Assembly (NCBI RefSeq): GCF_032854445.1
Contig: NC_088301.1
Coordinates: forward strand, 6,806,044 to 6,866,043
Length of the DNA: 60,000 nt
Source: Liolophura sinensis
Lineage: Eukaryota > Mollusca > Polyplacophora > Chitonida > Chitonidae
Direction of reading: 5' to 3'
Under the pieces are notes generated by a model. It was given only the letters and a program-made list of their open reading frames with translations. It did no database searches and was not told where the DNA came from. Shown here piece by piece: positions 1 to 12,300 of the stretch (position 1 is its first letter; each line of letters starts with the position of its first letter). The position numbers and the translations under genes were made by a program.

Positions 1-304
1 AAATGTGCACACTACATTTTTTCATAGGGTCCTTCTCCTTTTAAAAACCTAAACATTAAAAATTTTAACATTAAGTATGAAGTCTGGAGATGTATGTATT
101 TGAGATGTTTTATTTGTGCAAGACAGTCTTTTAAGGATTTTCATGCTCTTGTTTATCAGAAGATTCCTTTGACAATTTCATACCTGTACATTTATAACAA
201 TAATGACTTCTTTTATTACTGAGGGTTGTGCAGTCAAATAAATACACTGGCTGTTCTTCCTAAGAATTGAATACCTGGATTACCTGACTCTGCTTCTTTT
301 GCAG
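1..304 (+). other. 3' part of the RTEL1 intron before v1
   Basis: This is AT-rich intron sequence leading to the acceptor at 301-304. I see no exon or repeat in it. Confidence 0.7.
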
Positions 305-386
305 CATGAAGGTATCTGTCATTGGTTCTAGAGAACAAATGTGTATTCACGAGCAAGTGAGGAAGGAACAGAGTAATGCCACAAAG
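305..386 (+). CDS. RTEL1: RTEL1 exon v1 (first Fe-S cysteine)
   Basis: The acceptor is TTTTGCAG and the donor is GTAGGT. The exon begins with the third base of a codon, then reads [18 protein letters not shown], matching the vertebrate VCVLGSREQLCIH segment. The Cys of MCIH is the first iron-sulfur ligand. The ATG at 306 is internal and is not the gene start. The exon ends in phase 0. Confidence 0.93.
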
Positions 387-3300
387 GTAGGTTCATTTTC
401 TAGTTTATGGCAATTGGCATGTTGTCGGTCACATAAAGTTTAGCATTTTTTAAGTGTCACAGTTTGCTTGATTCTGACTGATTCATTCAGATGAGGACAT
501 TTAAGAGTTATATGTGAAATTTGATTTCTCTTCAGGAAAACTGAACTGTTGCCCTCAAAAGTATCATTTCCAGGCCATTATACGCTTCTGACAGTGCAGT
601 TTAACATACCAAACTTTAGATGAAATACAGTACTTTAAAGATATTCATGTTGCAAAAAGCTGATACATGTATATATATTATGCATTCACAGCCACAGTAC
701 AGACACATTGATAGATTTAACCTGAGCCCCAGCAAGCTTTCGGGCATTATGGCACACTGAGTGAGCAGGGGTTCGTTTAAATACATCACTCGTGTAACTT
801 AACGCCTGACATGCGGGCAGAAATCGCTGCTGGCATGTTATTGGCTCGTGTAGCCTGCCCGATCAGGCAGCCACTATTTCTCGATACCCATTTTCCCCTT
901 TACAAATAAATTCAACTCTTAATGTCCGATGGATGTCACGCGTTACTGTTTTACTCTCCTGTTATTGTTGTTAAAGGAGAAGAAAACCTTAAAAAAAATG
1001 ACACTATAGGATGAAAAGAGCACATTTTTTTCTATTTGGTGGTGTCTGCTGCATAATTGTACAATTTTTCCTTGCCATACACATAAAGCCTGAAAACAGC
1101 ACAGCTGGCATAAATCGCTGAATCCGTCGCGTCCTCCATCTTTAACACCCAGTAATTTATGCTGGGGGTTTGGTGCTTCTCAGCCAATGAGAGTCGTTAA
1201 AACTGCCGGCTTGTTCGTGTAAACTCGGAACCAACTTCCAGTATTCTGGTTTCCCGATCGTCAAGAGGAAAACGAACTGTACTGTTCACTACCTTCTAGG
1301 AAGAAGAGTTCTAACGGGAATGTACGAACAGCACTTCGGTGGTTTCCAACGGCAATTCTCCTCATAACACAGAAGACTTCAGGACAAGCTCTTAGGCAAA
1401 ATGGAGTTGCCCACAGCAGATTTTGGCGCTGACTTTATTTGTAATTTATCAACATGAGGTACATATTGGAATTTTGTTTATGGCTTGCACCTGCGAGGAA
1501 ATGCATACTCTTTTCAGTGGTATTTGATGGATATTTAAATTTTCTCTTCCTTTGACTTGGCACAACATGCCTCTGCCACACAAGAGTTCCTCAAAAACGC
1601 AGTTTTTGAGTTACGTCATTACGACAACAGAGTGACGTCCTATTGCAAAATGACGTCGCCACTTTACGGCACGGTAGGGCTAACAGCCTATCTTATAACA
1701 TGGCACTGATTGTGTTTAGATCAAAGCATCGGGATAACATCATTAGTTTTGCAATATTGAGAACCCAAATCCATCCAAGAACATGATTCAGAAGATCAGT
1801 CCAAACCTTTTTTAATTAGTACTCTATATTCTATATACCACCTCATGTTAAAATTACCAGACTGGCCCTACTGTGCCGTAAAGCGACGACGATATGTCAC
1901 AAAGGGACGTTCTGTCTATTCTGAGTTCATGATGACTGATGAAATCATCTCTAGTTGTTATTTAAGACTGTTTTTGTGGTCTTGTTTTGTTAGGTGGATT
2001 TCCGTAGTTTTTGGCATGCGGTTCTGAGATTTAAGTACCCCACGACTTGCCATGCCAGCACAAAGTTATTTGACGAGGGAGAAGAAAATATTTCTGTGAA
2101 TTTCAGCAACATTTCGACATTTGGATTTATTCTCGCAGGGGTGGTAATAAAGGTCCTATTGTCTTTAATGCACACCAGCAATTGGCGTGTGTAGCCGTTT
2201 CAAAGTGGATTTAAGTACCCACTTTGTTTCGCAAAGTGCCTTGCGGAATGGACCTACTAGGCTTTTTAATTCAATGATTAAATCTTGAGGCAGCTAAATA
2301 TTAGAAACTGTCGAAACCTATAGACCTCAGCGTTTGATTTAATTGAACTAGTATGAGAGGAGAATGATCAATTTATATAATATACGTTATGCTTGTGCTT
2401 CATTGTGTCGTACATTTCGTCAAAGGCATTTTAGTTGGTAATATTTGATTCTGTCGAACATTGGCTGTGGGCAGCTAGATTAAGGCTGTTACCTGCCCTG
2501 ATGGCAGGCTGACTTGAGGTGCAGACTGCCCTGATGGCAGGCACCAAAAAAAATTAAGTTACACCACTGTACATGTACATTACAAAGCAGTACGAAATTC
2601 AGATTGGCTTCTTGTCTATGGTAAAACTTCAAAATGTTCAGTATTTTGAGCTCTTCATATTGATGACATCAACAGGTATTCAATATGATTTATTTGTGAA
2701 ATAATGGCTTAATTCACTGCGTATACGCTGTGACAGCTGCCGTAAAAAAAGGAAGTGTCCATTGCATTTTGATGAGGCGGCACATGTACTTACACTAGTT
2801 TTCAATTTTTACTCCCTTTCGATTTTCAAACTGATACGTATTCACCTCTGTATTCTGATTACACTTCTCTTGCATGGACCGCTCCATGGAAGAGTCCACT
2901 TCAAACAGCCCCAGGGTAGACAAGCAATAAGAATACCGCATTTCGCACGTGGTATGTCCGCACTGGTTGTTGGATAATTCTTCGCGCAAAGATTTTAGGC
3001 GGAGCCTTGAGATGTGGAAATAAAACCAAGAAGAGATTGACAGATGGTAGTCCTGGATGGGATATTTATCTAACAAGGTGACAAGTACTACACATGAAGC
3101 TATGGCAGTCAGTAACAGTTAATGCACTCGATAAGCTGTCTAGACATACGCCGGATGTTACCAGCTGCAGACTCACGGCCAGCTCAACAGCTTTGTGCAG
3201 TCACAACATGAAACCCGCAGATGAAGACCTGCAGGCTTGGATATTTCCGACATATACTTGCCAGTGTCACCAGATATTCGCGAACCCAGCGTACCATACA

Positions 3301-6300
3301 AACGTTGGAAAAAGCAGTAGGGTGTTTGTGTGGGTGCTGGAAAAGACTTTTATTTGCATCATAAAATTATGGACTTTATAAAAAGACGTTTTTGACTGGA
3401 CTTGATGGTCAGAATTTCAATAGAAATTTAAAATAAATAAATTAACATGTGTACATTGAATTGCTTTTGCTTTTCATTGTTTATACTTCTTAGTTGCTAA
3501 ATGTACATAGGTCTGTCAATGGGTGTAAGTAATCTGCCCTCCACTTGTTAACATGCATATATATTGCACGTCTTCATGTTGATGACGTTGATATAATTTG
3601 TTTTCATACGTTTAAACTGTGTGCTGTATCAGCCTATTTTTCCTGCGCGTGGAACAACCCTGCTATGATGTTACTCTTCAACAACAGTGTTGGGTTGCAT
3701 GAAAAAATTCACAGCATATAAGGTCCAAACATACGCAGTCGTTTTCTCTATTCTCTGTGTAGCACATATTTCACAGACATGCCAGAATTATTTATTTGAA
3801 TGATGTTTTATGCCGTACTTAAGAATTTTTCACTTACACGACGGCAGCCAACATTATGGTTGTAGAAAACCAGGCAGAGCCCGCGGGAAACCCACAACCA
3901 TCCGCAGGTTGCGGGACAGGCCTTCCACGTTCAGCATGAGAGGAAGCCATCATGTCCTCGACTTGAACTCACATTGACTGCATTGGTGAGAGGCTCCTGG
4001 GCCAATTGAGCCACACTCGGCCACGGATCTCTCCCCCCCCCCCCCCCCCCCCCCCCCACTTATCCAATACAATTTAAATATGTGCAATGTGTTACGTTCC
4101 ATTTTTAACAATGTGGTTAACATGGAAGTGGGTAAAACACAGCAATTATTTTTGTGTCTGAAATTATGACTGTTTACATGGCACAAAGTCATCTGTTTGA
4201 TGACCTGGGATCAATTTGAGGTCATCAATTTTATCTTGAGCTATTAAAAATGACTGAATGACATTTTCACCCCTGAATGTCACCATGGCAAATGTGGTCG
4301 ATGCAACATTGCCACAGCTTTGTCAAATGCGCCTCAGAAATCAGCTTCTGAGTACCATGGCATGCTGGACCCCATTATTATTGCACTGGGCCCAAGCCAG
4401 CATTCCAGTATTGTGGCATGCTAAGCACCAGACAGCTTCCCAGTATTGTGACATACTGAGCCCCAGACAGCTTCCCAGTATTGTGACATACTGAGGCCCA
4501 GACAGCTTCCCAGGATTGTGACATACTGAGCCCCAGACAGCTTCCCAGTATTGTGGCATACTGAGCCCCAGACAGCTTCCCAGTATTGTGACATACTGAG
4601 GCCCAGACAGCTTCCCAGGATTGTGACATACTGAGCCCCAGACAGCTTCCCAGGATTGTGATATAGTGAGCCCCAGCCATCTTCCCAGTATTGTAACATA
4701 CTGAGGCCCAGACAGCTTCCCAGTATTGTGACATACTGAGCCCCAGACAGCTTCCCAGTATTGTGGCATACTGAGCCCCAGACAGCTTCCCATTATTGTG
4801 GCATACTGAGCCCCAGACAGCTTCCCAGTATTGTGACATACTGAGCCCCAGACAGCTTCCCAGTATTGTGACATACTGAGGCCCAGACAGCTTCCCAGTA
4901 TTGTGACATACTGAGCCCCAGACAGCTTCCCAGTATTGTGGCATACTGAGCCCCAGACAGCTTCCCAGTATTGTGACATACTGAGGCCCAGACAGCTTCC
5001 CAGGATTGTGACATACTGAGCCCCAGACAGCTTCCCAGGATTGTGATATAGTGAGCCCCAGCCATCTTCCCAGTATTGTAACATACTGAGGCCCAGACAG
5101 CTTCCCAGTATTGTGACATACTGAGCCCCAGACAGCTTCCCAGTATTGTGGCATACTGAGCCCCAGACAGCTTCCCAGTATTGTGGCATACTGAGCCCCA
5201 GACAGCTTGCCAGGATTGTGGCATACTGAGCCCCACACAGCTTCCCAGTATTGTGACATACTGAGCCCCAGACAGCTTCCCAGGATTGTGGCATACTGAG
5301 CCCCAGACAGCTTCCCGGTATTGTGGCATACTGAGCCCCAGACAGCTTCCCAGTATTGTGGCATACTGAGCCCCAGACAGCTTCCCAGTATTGTGGCATA
5401 CTGAGCCCCAGACAGCTTCCCAGTATTGTGACATACTGAGCCCCAGACAGCTTCCCAGTATTGTGACATACTGAGCCCCAGCCATCTTCCCAGTATTGTG
5501 GCATACTGATCCCCAGACAGCTTCCCAGTATTGTGGCATACTGAGCCCCAGACAGCTTCCCAGGATTGTGACATACTGAGCCTCAGACAGCTTCCCAGTA
5601 TTGTGGCATACTGAGCCCCAGACAGCTTCCCAGGATTGTGGTATACTGAGTCCCAGACAGCTTCCCAGTATTGTGGCATACTGAGCCCCAGCCATCTTCC
5701 CAGTATTGTGACATACTGAGCCCCAGACAGCTTCCCAGTGTTGTGTCATTCTGTGCCGCAGCCTGACAACTCCCCAGTATTGTGGCATTCTTTGCCGCAA
5801 CCAGACAGCTTCCCAGTATTGTGTTATTCTGTGCCCCAGCCAGACAACTCGCCAGTATTGTGGCATTCTTTGCCGCAGCCTGACAACTCCCCAGTATTGT
5901 GGCATTCTTTGCCGCAGCCTGACAACTCCCCAGTATTGTGGCATTCTTTGCCGCAGCCTGACAACTCCCCAGTATTGTGTCATTCTGTGCCACAGGTTGA
6001 CAACTCCCCAGTATTGTGTCATTCTGTGCCGCAGGTTGACAACTCCCCAGTATTGTGTCATTCTGTGCCGCAGCCTGACAACTTTCAAGTAATGTGGCAT
6101 TCTGTGCTGTAGCCAGACAGCTTCCAGGTATTGTGGCATTCTGTGCCGCAACCAGACAGCTTCCCAGTATTGTGTCATTCTGTGCTGCAGCCTGACAACT
6201 TTCAAGTAATGTGGCATTCTGTGCTGTAGCCAGACAGCTTCCAGGTATTGTGGCATTCTGTGCCGCAACCAGACAGCTTCCCAGTATTGTGTCATTCTGT

Positions 6301-9300
6301 GCTGCAGCCTGACAACTTTCAAGTATTGTGGCATTCTGTGCTGTAGCCAGACAACTCCCCAGTATTGTGGCATTCTGTGCCGCAGCCTGACAACTCCCCA
6401 GTATTGTGGCATTCTGTGCTGTAGCCAGACAGCTTCCCAGTATTGTGGCATTCTGTGCCGCAGCCTGACAACTTTCAAGTATTGTGGCATTCTGTGCTGT
6501 AGCCAGACAGCTTCTCAATATTGTAGTACTTAGCACACATCAAGCCAGCAGGCAGGCCATTAAATCCTCTTTGCTTGACTCACCAGTATTGCATGTCTCC
6601 TGTAATTATCTGGTATGTCTTTTTTAGTTAGCCAGTAAGAAATCTGTGGCCTGAGTACTACATGTATTCCAGACTTGCCTCTCCAGTAAGAGCCTGTCTG
6701 ACAATTGCTGAACTTTTCAACTCACACTGGTCCAGGTTTTTATGATCTTGATACGTTTAGGTTTACATTCCGCTCCCTTAGGATCACCCTCTTGTTTTTG
6801 ATCAGGAGCAATTTCTTTCCAAATCAGGCCAACTATTAACGTTGTCTTTTTTTTATCTGGAGTCATACACAACAGAAACAGATTCCCCAGTTACAATTTA
6901 GATGTGGTGGGAAATAAACCCTTGACCAAAGAGAAAAAAAAGCAACACTTTATGTTTATAATTTAAACGACCTGAGCAGATATCATCAATATCACCAATA
7001 GCAATTTACACCTGTTTTAATAGTTGAGAGCCAAAGGGATATTAAAGTTTTCTTTTTATAGGACTTTTTGATCTAGTTGGATTAAGACATGCAGGTGCTA
7101 CCTTTAATGGTTTTGACTGCAGCTACACCTGTTTGTTGGAAGTGTGATCATTATTAGATTCCAAGCAAGGTGTTCTGAATCCAGATTTGTTCAGCCTTTA
7201 AACTGACTTCAACTCTAATTCTTCAGCCTTTAAAGTGACTTCAAGGCTAATTCTTCAGCCTTTAAACTGACTTCAACTCTAATTCTTCAGCCTTTAAACT
7301 GACTTCAAGTCTAATTCTTCAGCCTTTAAACTGACTTTCACTCTAATTATTCAGCCTTTAAAGTGACTTCAAGGCTAATTCTTCAGCCTTTAAACTGACT
7401 TTCACTCTAATTCTTCAGCCTTTAAACTGACTTTCACTCTAATTCTTCAGCCTTTAAACTGACTTTCACTCTAATTCTTCAGCCTTTAAACTGACTTTCA
7501 CTCTAATTCTTCAGCCTTTAAACTGACTTCAACTCTAATTCTTCAGCCTTTAAACTGACTTTCACTCTAATTCTTTAGCCTTTAAACTGACTTTCACTCT
7601 AATTCTTCAGCCTTTAAACTGACTTCAACTCTAATTCTTCAGCCACATTCTGAGAGAACTATGCGGTGTAGAGAAATAGTCTGCGCGGTTTTATGAAGCT
7701 TGCATCTTTAGTGACAAAAAGAAATCATTTTTGGTAATTTTCATGATAGTGGTCAGAAAGTAAGTTTACAGTAAGTTGAGAAATGACATTTTGTAAGGTA
7801 GTGTAAATCATGAAATCATGAACGAAGTATGAAACAAGCATGTAGTAAATTAGGCTAAAATAAGTGTGTGAGTACTGGGCATGGTGTACAGTCATGGAAA
7901 TCCAGGTGACAAAAAACAGGAGTTTTAGAGGCAGATTAAGTTAACAAAATCTTACTTTGGTGCTGAAAATTTTATCATGCTTTCCAAACACCTTTTTACA
8001 TGTAAGAACTTTTAGGATGAGGCAGATGAGAAACTTATTCATGGTTTAGATCAGATACAGTATTTATGATCCTATGTCCACATTTTGTATGTAACAAGAC
8101 ATCATCTGAATTTTAATTCACTTGTTGAATGTTATCATGCTTTCCAAACAGTCCTCAAAACACCTTTTTACATGTAAGAACTTTTAGGATGAGGCAGATG
8201 AGAACAAGACATCATCAGAATTTTAATTCACTTGTCGAGTGAAATTTTAACTTAACATTTTGTCTACTTACTTGTAAAAGTATTAATGTCAATTTTGTTG
8301 CAAGAGTGTTCCTTTCTTTCTATAAGACCATTGAATTCCTGCTTTAATACAATACTTTCAGCTTGGTTCTGTGTATTCATCTATCTGATAGTTTTACACA
8401 AGTAGTGGCTGTATGCTTGCTGGTTCTGCTTGATTTAGGGTCTGGATGCATTGTATCGGATACCTGTTCTTGAATTAAGTGCTTTTTTCAGAGGCTTAAT
8501 GGTACAGACCCGTTCGAGTAACAGGAGATGTGAAGATGTGGACATTAGAGAGGAAGTACAGTACAAAGTGTTCCGTCTAAAAACTGTATGTTTGAAAAAG
8601 GAAAGCAATAAAACCAGCTTGCCTCTGCGGTTCTAATGCTGCGGGAATCAGCTCATGAAGTATTGATGATTGGGCGCATTGTGAATAGACAGAATATTCA
8701 GGACTAACATGGCTTAGATGTGTGGGTACAGTGTAGTACAGCAGGAGGGGATGCTCTGTGTCCCCAGCAAGTCTGAGCTAATTAGCTACTACTACTCTTG
8801 CTCCTGGCAGACATCAATCCTACATCGTATGCCTACAGGGACCGCAGCTAGAAGATGCTTACACAAAATCTTACTGCGTGGAATATTGGAAGTGCCTCGG
8901 CATCATGTTCTAGTCTACGAATTCATGGCTGCTCCAACCCAACCATTGTTAGCAGACAGATGTCTTTTTTTTTTTTTTTTTTTGATCTGCAGAAATCTGC
9001 TGGTTGTTGAAAAGCTTCTGCCTTTGTACCTTTTTTTTCTGCTGAGACATTTTTATGTATACTAATGGTACACCACTTTAATTTTTTGTTTTATGTATTT
9101 ATTTTTTGGATTGCTGTTTCACGCCGAACTCAAGAATATTTCACTTGTACCAGTATTATGTTGGGAGTGAACCAGGCAGAACCACTGGGAAACACACGAC
9201 CATTTGCAGGTTGCTGCAAGACCTTCTCACATACGAACGGAGAGGAAACCAGCATGAGCTAGACTTGAACTCTGAGCCACCGCATTGGTTAGAGGCTCCT

Positions 9301-12300
9301 GGGTCATTATGCCGCGCTGGCGTGCTAGCCCACTCTGCCCCCCACAGACAAGCAAATAAATAGATCAGGATACATTACAAGCCTCCATTTATGGCATCAT
9401 TATTAGCAAACGAAGAGTGTAAACATGGAAGTATAGAATTTCCATCACTGAGCCTCTTGGTACTGGCGTACTAGTACATGTGCATTAACATGTATGTTAA
9501 TTCTGAAAATTAGGTCATGGTTAGATGATAGTGTTAAGATCAGCAGAAATATGTGGCTTTTATTCTGTATACAATGTATATATGCAGTTGCTAGGTTCAT
9601 TCCACGACGTCACATGACAATGTGGTCGAGCATTGATTTTGTCAGGGTGCCAAATTCAGAGCCCATGCTGGTCCCACATGGCATTGTTAGGGACGCATCC
9701 CTGTATGAGCCATCCCCACCAGATCTGGACCCTGTTGGCCTATAGGACCTCTCCGTGGCCTGGATGGGGCAGAGAGACAGCGTCGAAGTACGTGCTCTCC
9801 CTGCTTGTCAGAAGCATCTGTATCTATTAGGACCTGTCAAGTTCTAATCTATGGATTCAAAACTGGCTTTAGCTATCGATCAACCAACAACCCACACACA
9901 TTCGATAACACCCAATTTTGGCATTGTTCCCACACTTAATATACGACTATAACTTGTTAGTATGACTCAGTCATGTGTTAGTCAGAGGATGACCAGAGTC
10001 ATTCATGAAGCTCGGTCCAAACAGTATTTAGAATCTTCAAAACTTCGTCTGATTTTTCAGATGTTGCCTAATTTATTTAATGGCGGTCTTCCCATTTAAA
10101 TTTTCTGCATACTGTAACTATTGGCTGCATTTATTTAGTTGTTTGATTGCTATTTACTATAGGCTATAATCATGCTACATGACTTGAAAATACTGGGTCT
10201 GCTTTCACATATGACAGACAACCTACAAAATTTTCGGAACAGGTACCAGAAGAGTAATATGTAATTTCATCTATAGAATTAAAATAATTCTGGTATAAAG
10301 TTAAGTTTTATTTTTTCTATAGCCAAAAAGACTGTAAATGTATGGCTTTTGTCTGTCTGTTCATGTTTTTTGTGTTTTTTGATTTTTGGCTTGTTTTTGT
10401 TTGGTTTTTTTTGGTCACATTTGGGTATGGATTTTTAATTGCTTTAACCAGCATAATGATGGTGACAAAGCTAAACTGTGGTTAAAACTTAAAAACTAAA
10501 TTCTATCTTGTAGTGTACAACCTGGAAGCATTTCATTCTTCAAAGGTCGTTTTACGTCGAAGTAAAAGTCCAAATAATGGTGGATCGTAACGCATTGTTG
10601 GTATTCATTTGAAAAATCGAGGCTTCCGATAAGAACACACAATTTGTTTTCTTCACTTTGTTCCTGGAGTCATTGGCAGTAAATTTTCTCATCCTTTTAC
10701 TGCAGTTTCAAAACATGGTCTCACTTTGGTATTTTAGTGGAATGACCTGTTTTCCACCGTATTTATTGAATCCTCTCCCCACCCCCTCCCCTCTTCTTAA
10801 ATGTTAAAATGTTTTTGATTTGAGCCTAGATGGACCTCATCCAGAGTGTCAGAAGAAGCTGTCCATGAACAATGTTGTGTTGTCTAAGTGTACCAGGACG
10901 TTCTTAAACACGTAGCCCCTATAAACACAAATATAGCACTAACATTGCCCTCTAGGGTGAATGCACATTTGTACACTGCATGCGCTAGCCAGGCAGATAT
11001 AATTGTTACACGTGTCACATTGCCCTAGCTTAGAACATGCCTACTCACATACATGTCAGAGTTAAGCACCAGCAGCATTTGCCTGTCTTTGTCATTATCA
11101 GTCATACATGTACACTATTGTAGCTGTCCAATGAACTTGTGTCTTGCCTTTTTAAGCTACCTGTACATAACTACTGTATTTCAACTAAAATTTGGAGGGT
11201 ATGAAAATGTACCTTCAGAAGCACTTAAAGTGGTGCAGACGCATTAAAGAAAAGACAACAAATAATATTTAATAGCTAAGAGGAGAGAATACAGACCTAG
11301 GGGCCTCAGACATTTGCTTGGAAACTGTGGATCAATTATTCAGAAATTCCGTTTCCTCATTGTGTGTGATTTTGCTTACTTTGAACTGCAATATCTCAGT
11401 TGTATAACATCACAAAAGTAAAAAGTTATACTTTCTGAACTTCCTGCGGGATACTTTTATCAATGCAAACAAGTACATGCATGTACATTTGGTTGAGTTT
11501 TGTTTTTACACAAGATTTACATAAGTGACTGTATTTCACCTAAAGGTTGGCATTCAGTTCCAAGTGACATCTTTCACTTGATTCATCAACATTATTGGGC
11601 CACTTGAGAGTTGTTTTTTTGTGTGTGTGTGGGAAGTTTGATCAATTTCTTATCAGAAAAATTTAAGTCTTGGCATCAAAAATATACTGTTAAGACCTTT
11701 ATGTGCTTTTGAAAATGTGTTTTTATGTACCAAACTTCAGGTGAAATATGTTGTTCAGACTTCACAAAAAGCTCCTAAGTGACCATATTTAAGGGTATAT
11801 GAATCAGTCACAATATTTTGAAAAATGAGAAATTTTAGGTGAAATAACAGTATTTTCAGAGCACATCATGGCCAGAGACCCATATCACAAGAAATTTAAG
11901 GCTAATAGCCTGAAACAAAAGTTAAACTCATAATTCTATAATATGCTTTTAATTTTCCTAATACATGCAATGTTGAACGCCAGTGGGCCTAAAATCAAAG
12001 ATGTATCCTTCAGAACATACTAGCTCCATGACCCGGCCTTGCCACAACATTCGACCTTGGCCGATGCCATTTCAAACTCGTGGCATTCTCACAAGTTCAT
12101 CCCACAAATTCATTAACAGGTGGCAATAAAGTCACGCAAATAATGGTCGCATACACAGAGAAGTTTATGCAAAAACTAATAAGAAATTTGGGAAATCAGT
12201 AAGCAAAACTGATTTGTTGCAAACATGCTTCACACCCCTGCTTAGAGCTCTCAGGAGGTCACCCTGATTTGGTGATGATGAATGTAGCGGTGGAGGGGAA

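Noticed and set aside
306-308. ATG at the start of exon v1 as the gene start
   Set aside because: It lies inside the conserved helicase core just after a splice acceptor, and the Walker A region must be upstream.
2795-3381. Frames of 93 and 95 codons in the first intron
   Set aside because: They overlap on opposite strands, match no known family and have no promoter or splice support.
4341-6536. Long minus-strand open frames (up to 565 codons) with MPQYWEAV-like repeats
   Set aside because: They follow the 35/39-bp periodicity, overlap each other in several frames, and have no unique sequence or splice context. They are minisatellite artefacts.
8718-9065. 115-codon + frame
   Set aside because: It runs through a poly-T tract giving a Phe run and resembles nothing known. 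Probably chance.
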